The position numbers and the translations under genes were made by a program. Of a DNA stretch of 5,605 nucleotides, positions 1 to 4,646 are shown piece after piece. The stretch lies in NCBI GenBank assembly GCA_022447405.1, contig JAKVCE010000132.1:1-5605 (forward strand). The letters run 5' to 3'. This DNA is from Planctomycetota bacterium. Its GTDB lineage: Bacteria; Planctomycetota; UBA1135; GCA-002686595. Within the stretch, counting starts at the first letter, position 1; every line of letters starts with the position of its first letter. The notes under the pieces are model-generated. The model did no database searches and was not told the origin of the DNA. It worked only from the letters and a program-made list of their open reading frames with translations.

Positions 1-635
1 CCCGTGTGTCCGGTCTCCTCGATGACCTCGCGGAGCTCTTCCACAGCTTGCTGCTGCGGGAGGTCATCCTCCTCCATGCGCGAAGCCCTGAGGATGGCGT
101 TGCGGAGCGCGCGTAGGAGCGCGATCACGGGGGAGAGGGGCAGGGTGAGGGTGTGGAAGGTCGCCAAGGAGTGGGCGAGGAGCCTGTCTCCGTGTCGGCG
201 CGCGATGGCGTTGGGCATGGCCTCGCTCACAAAGAGCAAGCAAGGCACGCCCACCGCGATCGCGGTGAGGAGGGTCGTTACGTCCAGGTCTCCGTCGGGG
301 GCGACCAGGGGGAGCAGGAACGCCAGGAAGGCGAGCTCAAAGGAGAGCTTCAGCAAGCTCGCCTGAAAGAGGAGCGCGTCCGGCTTGGAGAGCAGTGCAG
401 CGAGGCGCTCGCGGCGCGGGCCTTCAGGGACGTTCGCCAAGACCTTGGAGGTCGGCGTGCTCTCGAGCGCCGCTTGGAGCAAGCCCATGGCTCCAGAGAT
501 CAGGAGCGTCACCGCCAGCCAAGTGAAGGTGAGGGCCTCGCCGATGGGCGGGTCAAACGTAGGTGGGGCCACGTGGGCCAAGGTCGATGGGTCGGGCATG
601 GGATGGCTCAGAGGGTCCAGTTCATAGTAGGTCAT
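1..635 (-). CDS. DUF21/CNNM-type (CorC/HlyC-like) membrane protein, N-terminal part, truncated by window edge
   Basis: This reading frame stays open from the ATG at 635-633 to the left edge, giving 211 visible codons. Residues 1-30 are polar and proline-rich. Hydrophobic segments follow at about 35-56, 87-112, 120-138 and 155-180, and then a charged amphipathic stretch (188-211, rich in E and D) where DUF21 proteins lead into their CBS domains. Family-like elements are ISG...AALES (46-59), a KPDALL segment (84-89), SEAMPNAIARR (137-147) and LSPVIALL (167-174). Members of this family are inner-membrane proteins linked to Mg2+/cation export, usually followed by paired CBS domains and a CorC_HlyC domain, which would lie to the left. 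Several normally conserved positions look changed: Q54 where Glu is usual, LK (95-96) where Gly-Asn is usual, and PN (141-142) where Pro-Lys is usual. Transport activity is therefore uncertain. The start is supported by GGAG (646-643) 7 nt upstream. M13 is an alternative start without such a site. Confidence 0.8.
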   Translation of the reverse strand, partial: MTYYELDPLSHPMPDPSTLAHVAPPTFDPPIGEALTFTWLAVTLLISGAMGLLQAALESTPTSKVLANVPEGPRRERLAALLSKPDALLFQASLLKLSFELAFLAFLLPLVAPDGDLDVTTLLTAIAVGVPCLLFVSEAMPNAIARRHGDRLLAHSLATFHTLTLPLSPVIALLRALRNAILRASRMEEDDLPQQQAVEELREVIEETGHT

Positions 636-637
636 TT

Positions 638-646
638 CTCCTCTCC
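638..646 (-). promoter_or_regulatory. Ribosome binding site of the DUF21 gene
   Basis: Read on the minus strand, 646 to 638 is GGAGAGGAG, followed by AA and the ATG. The distal GGAG has a 7-nt spacing, close to ideal, while the proximal AGGAG is too close at 2 nt. This site favours the ATG at 635-633 over the internal ATG at codon 13. Confidence 0.75.
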
Positions 647-678
647 AGGCGCATTCAGCCCATGCACGTTGAGGTGAA

Positions 679-700
679 ATTGTTACGGTTTCGTGTCAAT
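679..700. repeat. Imperfect 22-bp inverted repeat, possible operator
   Basis: ATTGTTAC (679-686) and GTGTCAAT (693-700) are inverted repeats matching at 6 of 8 positions around a 6-nt centre. The symmetry and the location, between divergent genes and upstream of both the DUF21 start and the candidate sigma-gene promoter, resemble a dimeric regulator site. Only one copy is visible and the match is imperfect, so chance is quite possible. Confidence 0.25.
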
Positions 701-752
701 CTGCTCCGAGTTTTGCCCACGGGGCAGGAGAAAACTGTGAGGGGATCTGACC

Positions 753-781
753 TTGGTGTTTTAGCAAAATGGGCCTATATG
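753..781 (+). promoter_or_regulatory. Candidate sigma70-type promoter for the sigma factor-hutI operon
   Basis: TTGGTG (753-758) and TATATG (776-781) are separated by exactly 17 nt, in the most AT-rich stretch of the intergenic region. Each hexamer matches four of six consensus bases (TTGACA, TATAAT). Transcription would start near 788, giving a leader of about 90 nt before the ATG at 879. No better pair was seen upstream of the gene. If the operon is instead transcribed by the ECF sigma factor it encodes, this assignment would be wrong. Confidence 0.45.
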
Positions 782-790
782 AGCCGTAAT

Positions 791-861
791 GCCCCGTTTT
801 GAGGGCGCGACCCACGCGTTGGGATGAATTTCTGGGTCGGGCGACGCCCTTCGGCACGGGC
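791..861 (+). promoter_or_regulatory. Predicted structured 5' leader of the sigma-factor mRNA
   Basis: Two perfectly stacking stems can form. The inner stem pairs CGACCCA (808-814) with TGGGTCG (833-839), 7 bp around an 18-nt loop. The outer stem pairs GAGGGCG (801-807) with CGCCCTT (845-851), 7 bp including one G-U pair. Only a 5-nt bulge (840-844) on the 3' side separates them. GCCC (791-794) can also pair with GGGC (858-861). A short local hairpin, GGGC (839-842) with GCCC (846-849), would compete with both stems, as would GCCC (846-849) with GGGC (858-861). The structure begins just after the predicted transcription start and ends 17 nt before the start codon. It matches no riboswitch class I recognise. 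GC-rich DNA forms stems easily, so function is unproven. Confidence 0.4.
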
Positions 862-878
862 CTTTCTCTGTCAAGCCC

Positions 879-1595
879 ATGCAGAAGACCCAAGCACCCG
901 CCGCGCTGTCCGTCTCCGCCGCTCGATTCTTGCGAGATGGAGGCGCCCTCCGCGAACGCGGAGAGCGGTCCATTGACCGTCGAAAGAGGCTCCAGACCGC
1001 CCTGATGGTCGGGTTCCGGGACACACAGCGGGCGGACCTCTTCGAGGCCCTCTACAGGCTCTCCCACGGCGAAGTGCGCGCCTTCGTGAGCGCGACACGT
1101 CGGGGCTCCGCGCGGGCCCTCGACCCCGATGACGTCACTCAGGAGGTGTTTCTGAACGTCTATCGCTACGGATCGAGCTTCAAGGAGCGCGCTGGTGGCT
1201 TCAAGGGGTGGTGCCTGACCATCGCCCGCAACGTGATCAGCAGGAAGGCGAGGGAGCACCTGAAGCGCGCCATGCTCCCCCTCGCTGAGGGCTTCGAGCC
1301 AGCGGACTGCGCCGCCGGTCCGCGAGAGCTCAGCATCTCCCAGGAGGAGGTGTCGTGCCTGCGCCGGGCGTGGCGGACGTATCTCCTCGCCTATGCGGCG
1401 GCCTACAGGGAGCTGAAACCCCGCGACCAGGAGGCCCTGCGCTTGGTCGAGGTCGAGGGCTTGGCCTATCGCGAGGCGGCGGCGCGCCTCGGCGTGGGCC
1501 TCAGCAACATGAAGATGATCCTCCTGCGGGCGCGGCGGAGGATCTGGAGGCGGATGCGCGCTTGGGGAGGCGTGGGGGCGAGGGCGGCGGGCTGA
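879..1595 (+). CDS. RNA polymerase sigma factor, ECF subfamily (sigma70 regions 2 and 4)
   Basis: This 238-residue protein has the two-domain layout of ECF sigma factors, which direct RNA polymerase to specific promoters, often in response to envelope or environmental signals. Region 2 spans about 53-125. It contains DPDDVTQEVFLNVYR (82-96), the region 2.1/2.2 core-binding signature, and GWCLTIARNVISRKAR (110-125), which corresponds to the promoter-melting and -10-binding part. A linker of about 50 residues follows. Region 4 spans about 176-225 with a helix-turn-helix: LKPRDQEALRLVEVEGLAYREAA, then LGVGLSNMKMILLRARRRI in the recognition-helix area. The basic N-terminal extension (1-50) is longer than usual. 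No in-frame start codon lies between ATG 879 and the upstream stop at 825-827, but no Shine-Dalgarno site precedes ATG 879. Met43 (1005) is an alternative start, also without a good site. No anti-sigma factor gene adjoins it. It probably heads the operon with hutI. Confidence 0.9.
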   Translation: MQKTQAPAALSVSAARFLRDGGALRERGERSIDRRKRLQTALMVGFRDTQRADLFEALYRLSHGEVRAFVSATRRGSARALDPDDVTQEVFLNVYRYGSSFKERAGGFKGWCLTIARNVISRKAREHLKRAMLPLAEGFEPADCAAGPRELSISQEEVSCLRRAWRTYLLAYAAAYRELKPRDQEALRLVEVEGLAYREAAARLGVGLSNMKMILLRARRRIWRRMRAWGGVGARAAG

Positions 1596-1597
1596 GC

Positions 1598-1625
1598 GGG
1601 TACCGACCCCTCCGGGGAGGTATCC
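1598..1625 (+). promoter_or_regulatory. hutI ribosome binding site buried in an intergenic hairpin
   Basis: GGGGAGG (1614-1620) lies 5 nt before the TTG at 1626. This spacing selects TTG as the start, because the next ATG (1635) is 14 nt away. The same bases are the 3' arm of a hairpin filling almost the whole gap after the sigma-factor stop. GGGTACC (1598-1604) pairs with GGTATCC (1619-1625), including one G-U pair. CCCC (1607-1610) pairs with GGGG (1614-1617) around a TCC loop, and only GA opposite A interrupts the stem. There is no T-run, so it is not an intrinsic terminator. The inference is that hutI is translated efficiently only when a ribosome finishing the sigma gene, or another factor, opens the stem. 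Confidence 0.5.
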
Positions 1626-2909
1626 TTGTCCGCTATGGAGCCGAGCGCGCAGAAGGTAGATCTCCTCGTCACCGGGATCGGCGAGCTGGCATCAGCCCTT
1701 GGGAGCTCGCCGGCTGGAGGCGCAGCGCTCGGACGCGTCTCGCGCATAGAGGACGCGGCGCTCGCGATTGAGGGAGCGCAGATCGTCGGGGTCGGACCAG
1801 AGGCTGAAGTGCGCGAGAGCTTCGAGGCCGCAGAGACCTTAGACGCCGCGGGGAAGGTCGTGCTCCCCGGGCTCGTTGACGCGCACACGCACCCGGTCTT
1901 CGCGGGGACCCGAGAGGACGAGTTTGAGATGCGCCTCTCAGGCAAGACCTATGTAGAGATCGCCGCCGCTGGCGGAGGGATCGCCTCGAGCGTTCGCGGT
2001 GTGCGTGAGACCTCCAAGGAAGAGCTCACGGCGCGATTGCTCGTACGCCTCGACCGCTTCCTCGCCCTGGGGACGACGACGGTAGAGGCGAAGACTGGAT
2101 ATGGGCTCTCTCTAGAGGATGAGCTGAAGTGCCTAGAGGTGATCCGAGACGCGGCGGCGCAACACCCCGTCGAGCTCGTCCCCACCTTCTTGGGTGCGCA
2201 CGACTACCCACCGGAGTTCAAGGACCGCAAGCCAGAGTATGTGGACCTCCTCCTGGAGGAGATGCTCCCCGCGGTCGCTGAGAGCGGACTGGCTGAGTAC
2301 GCGGACGTGTTCACCGAGAGCCACGTCTTCGGCATCGAAGACTCGAGGCGCATCATGGCGCGCGCATCGGAGCTCGGCCTGCGGCTCCGGCTGCATGTGG
2401 ATCAGCTGACGCCGCTGGGCGGAGCAGAGCTCGCGGCTGAGCTCGGCGCAGACTCCGCGGACCACCTCGAGTGCATCTCAGACGAGGGCATCGCCGCCTT
2501 GGGCGAGGCCGGGGTTGTCCCCGTCTTGTGCCCGCTCGTCCCGCTCTTCATCGGTCAAGAGGAGGAGGCTCCCGGACGCAGGATCATCGACCTGGGGCTC
2601 GCGCCCGCTGTCGCCACCGACTTCAACCCAGGGAGCTGTTACGTCCAGAGCTTGCCTGAGGCGCTCTCGTGGGCGGCCTTGAGGTATGGCATGAGCGCGG
2701 CTGAGTGTTTGGTCTCCGCCACCTTGAACGCGGCCTGTTCGCTGCAGCGCGGGGATCGCCTGGGGACCCTCGAGGTCGGCAAGCAGGCTGACCTCGTGAT
2801 CACCGACCTCCCGAGGCTAGAGCACCTCAGCTATGAGCTCGGGCGCTCACCGGTGCAGGCGGTCATCAAGCGCGGTGAGGTGGTCTATCAGCGCGGAGGG
2901 GCGGCGTGA
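1626..2909 (+). CDS. hutI: Imidazolonepropionase (histidine degradation)
   Basis: HutI is a cytosolic metal-dependent amidohydrolase. It hydrolyses 4-imidazolone-5-propanoate to N-formimidoyl-L-glutamate, the third step from histidine to glutamate. The 427-residue length is normal for the family. Visible hallmarks are the metal-binding HTHP (His87, His89) within a VDAHTHPVFAG segment, Arg96 and the EFEMR segment of the substrate pocket, GGGI (116-119), the KTGYG loop (156-160), His192 in GAHDYP, metal ligand His257 in HVDQL, DHLE (279-282), and Asp332 in ATDFNPGS, which supplies the last ligand and the Asn/Gly substrate contacts. All key residues are present, so activity is expected. The start is TTG at 1626, chosen because of its Shine-Dalgarno site; ATG 1635 is the alternative. 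It lies 30 nt after the sigma-factor gene and overlaps the next gene by 4 nt. No other hut gene is visible, which is unusual for a pathway often encoded in one cluster. Confidence 0.96.
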   Translation: MSAMEPSAQKVDLLVTGIGELASALGSSPAGGAALGRVSRIEDAALAIEGAQIVGVGPEAEVRESFEAAETLDAAGKVVLPGLVDAHTHPVFAGTREDEFEMRLSGKTYVEIAAAGGGIASSVRGVRETSKEELTARLLVRLDRFLALGTTTVEAKTGYGLSLEDELKCLEVIRDAAAQHPVELVPTFLGAHDYPPEFKDRKPEYVDLLLEEMLPAVAESGLAEYADVFTESHVFGIEDSRRIMARASELGLRLRLHVDQLTPLGGAELAAELGADSADHLECISDEGIAALGEAGVVPVLCPLVPLFIGQEEEAPGRRIIDLGLAPAVATDFNPGSCYVQSLPEALSWAALRYGMSAAECLVSATLNAACSLQRGDRLGTLEVGKQADLVITDLPRLEHLSYELGRSPVQAVIKRGEVVYQRGGAA

Positions 2910-4234
2910 TCGCGGCGCTCTTCACAGCCCTCTTAGGCGCCGCCTCATTCAGCTCGCAGGCGTCTCTGGATGAGCTCACACACTCCCTCCGCAGCGAGCG
3001 GATCGAGCACATGCGAGCGCGCTATCTCGAGGCCGACCTGACGTGTCGGGGGGCGGCGCTCTCGATCTTGCGACGAACTCGAAGCGCCGCGAACCCGAAG
3101 GGGTCAGAGCTTGGACTGGACGTCGTCGACCTCGCCATCCAGGCCTTGGACCAGGCGAGGGAGTCAGAGAGCTCCACTGAGGAGGCGCTCGCTGGCGCGC
3201 TCTCGCTTCGGGTGGTCCCCGGCGCCTTCGAGGCTCGAGATGAGGGCCTAGGTGAGGCGACGGTCGTGCAGGTCTGGCGGACGAGGGACGTGGCGATCGA
3301 GGGCGACCAGGTCCTGAGCCTCTACTGGATCGGCCCAGGAGGTGAAGAACTCCGTGCGCGGCGAGAGGTCATGCCCATGGAGTTCCTCCGGGCCGGCTCC
3401 TTGGAGATGTTCATCAGGCCCCCTGTGGCTTCGCCCGGTCCCTGGCAGCTCGCCTGTGAGGTGGGAGTGGGTGAGGGCGCGGCGCGCGGGCTCGCGGTGC
3501 GAGTCGACTGCGTCAGCGACCTCGCTCGTCGCAGGGCCGCCCTCGCCGAGCTCCCTGTGATCAAGAGCAGGGGTCAGGCCCCGAGCGATGCGCTGGAGGA
3601 GCTCTGTGACCGAGGTCTGAGGCCTCCGGTGCTCGGAGCTGGAGCCCTCCTCACCCTCGCGGAGGGCGGCGCGCTAGGGCGCCTCCGCCCCGTCATGCGC
3701 GAGGGATACTTGGAGCTCCACATCACGCCAGAGCGTGAGCCTGTGGGGACCCTGGTCCTCGTAGGAGGCAGCAGCGTCAGTCCTCTGGAGCTCTCAGCCG
3801 GCGCCTCGGCGAGCGCTTGGCTCGACCTCGCAGAGCACGAGGGCGTGCGCGTCATCCTGCTCGAGCTCCCGCTGAGCGAGCGGGGAGGCGGGCTCTCGCT
3901 GCCTACGCGCATCATCGAACTCCGTGAGGAGCGCCCCGAAGACCGCTTCCACTTGGTGGCCTTCGGTGACGCCGCGGGCTTCGTGCCCTCCATGCGCGCG
4001 AGGCATCCTGAGCTGCCGCTCGACAGCGTCACCCTCGTATCAGACAGCCTGAGGCGGGGAGTTCGCGACCCGCGCCTGGACCTCCCCACCTTGCTGGTGG
4101 AGTGCTCCGGGGACGCCACGGAGCCGGCCTGGAGCCGCGAAGACGACTTCAGCAGGGTGCTCATCAGAGAGCCCTTCGTGCTCTCTCCTCTCCTCGTCCC
4201 AGAGCTCATCACTGCTTGGAACGAGGCGCGCTAG
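2906..4234 (+). CDS. Probable exported protein with degenerate alpha/beta-hydrolase-like C-terminal domain
   Basis: I do not recognise this 442-residue protein as a named family. Residues 1-19 form a hydrophobic segment ending in SQA, resembling a signal peptide or anchor but lacking the usual basic N-terminus. Residues 20-100 look helical. Residues 118-203 alternate like a beta-sandwich domain. Residues 260-442 read like an alpha/beta hydrolase: strand TLVLVGGSS (282-290), strand VRVILLELPL (314-323), FHLVAFGDAAGF (348-359) where the nucleophile elbow should be, and LPTLLVECSGD (393-403) where the strand and acid should be. The expected G-x-S-x-G is GDAAG (354-358), with no Ser, and no His follows Asp403. 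A catalytic triad is therefore apparently missing, suggesting a pseudoenzyme. The GTG start shares GTGA with the hutI stop and has GGAGG (2895-2899) 6 nt upstream, indicating translational coupling. The fold assignment is inference. Confidence 0.75.
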   Translation: MIAALFTALLGAASFSSQASLDELTHSLRSERIEHMRARYLEADLTCRGAALSILRRTRSAANPKGSELGLDVVDLAIQALDQARESESSTEEALAGALSLRVVPGAFEARDEGLGEATVVQVWRTRDVAIEGDQVLSLYWIGPGGEELRARREVMPMEFLRAGSLEMFIRPPVASPGPWQLACEVGVGEGAARGLAVRVDCVSDLARRRAALAELPVIKSRGQAPSDALEELCDRGLRPPVLGAGALLTLAEGGALGRLRPVMREGYLELHITPEREPVGTLVLVGGSSVSPLELSAGASASAWLDLAEHEGVRVILLELPLSERGGGLSLPTRIIELREERPEDRFHLVAFGDAAGFVPSMRARHPELPLDSVTLVSDSLRRGVRDPRLDLPTLLVECSGDATEPAWSREDDFSRVLIREPFVLSPLLVPELITAWNEAR

Positions 4235-4235
4235 C

Positions 4236-4646
4236 TTGGACTGGCTCCTCAGCGACCCTGACCGGTGCTTGCTCCTCGCTGACCTGGTCGTGACGGTCCA
4301 CTTCGCGGTTGTCGCCTTCGTCCTCTTCGGCGCCATCGCGATCCCCATCGGCGGCTGGCGCGGCTGGGACTGGGTGCGCGGTCGCGTCTTCAGGCTCGTT
4401 CACTTCGCGATCGTCCTCGTGGTCGCTCTGCAGCAAGAGCTCTGCTTCTTGACCATCTGGGAGGTCGACCTCCGCGCGAGAGCGGGGAGGGGCATCGAGG
4501 AGGCGAGCTTCGTCGGGCGCCTCTTGCACGACTGGCTCTTCGTCGAGGTAGAGCTCGCCACCCTCCAGCAGATCTACATCGCCTTTGGGGTCCTCGTCTT
4601 GCTGGGCTTGTTCGCGGTGCCGCCGCGGCTCAAGCCTCAGCGGTGA
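4236..4646 (+). CDS. DUF2784 family small inner-membrane protein
   Basis: This 136-residue protein has hydrophobic segments at about 12-38, 51-68 and 110-129. The first contains LADLVVTVHFAVVAFVLFG, with His22, resembling the N-terminal DUF2784 signature. After the second comes LCFLTIWEVDLRARAG (69-84), matching the family pattern usually seen as Leu-Cys-Pro-Leu-Thr, then Trp-Glu, Leu-Arg and Ala-Gly. Here the Pro is replaced by Phe71. The family is a widespread membrane family of unknown function. The start is TTG, the only sensible start in the frame, 1 nt after the upstream stop, with a modest GAGG (4223-4226) 9 nt before it. Coupled translation with the preceding gene is likely. Its last 10 bp overlap the end of the convergent TPR gene. 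Confidence 0.85.
   Translation: MDWLLSDPDRCLLLADLVVTVHFAVVAFVLFGAIAIPIGGWRGWDWVRGRVFRLVHFAIVLVVALQQELCFLTIWEVDLRARAGRGIEEASFVGRLLHDWLFVEVELATLQQIYIAFGVLVLLGLFAVPPRLKPQR

Larger units (their letters stand above)
636..878. other. Divergent intergenic region between the DUF21 and sigma-factor genes
   Basis: This 243-nt spacer has no credible gene on either strand; the open frames crossing it are shadows of the flanking genes. Its middle part, about 670-800, is visibly richer in A and T than the neighbouring coding DNA, as expected for promoters. It contains the inverted repeat 679-700, the candidate promoter 753-781 and the predicted leader stem 791-861, each listed separately. For the minus strand there is a perfect TTGACA (699 to 694), but I see no matching -10 hexamer at normal spacing, so I do not call a promoter for the DUF21 gene. 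Confidence 0.8.

Noticed and set aside
4..677. Plus-strand open frames in the left part of the window
   Set aside because: They are opposite the DUF21 membrane protein, whose hydrophobic segments, family motifs and ribosome binding site show that the minus strand is coding.
694..699. Perfect TTGACA on the minus strand as a promoter for the DUF21 gene
   Set aside because: At 15-18 nt downstream there is no hexamer resembling TATAAT (CACCTC lies at 17 nt).
714..726. Short hairpin TGCCC-ACG-GGGCA between the divergent genes
   Set aside because: The stem is only 5 bp and no T-run follows on either strand, so it is neither a terminator nor a convincing operator.
696..1259. Minus-strand open frame of 187 codons opposite the sigma-factor gene
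   Set aside because: It lies antisense to a clear ECF sigma factor and the intergenic region, and its translation shows no domain.
3574..4212. Minus-strand open frame of 212 codons opposite the exported-protein gene
   Set aside because: Ser/Arg/Pro-rich composition is typical of an antisense shadow in GC-rich DNA, and the plus strand has an operon-coupled gene.
4623..4643. Bulged hairpin CCGC-GGC/GCC-GCGG at the convergent gene ends
   Set aside because: It is within coding sequence, has a TCA bulge and lacks a T-run on either strand, so I do not call it a terminator.
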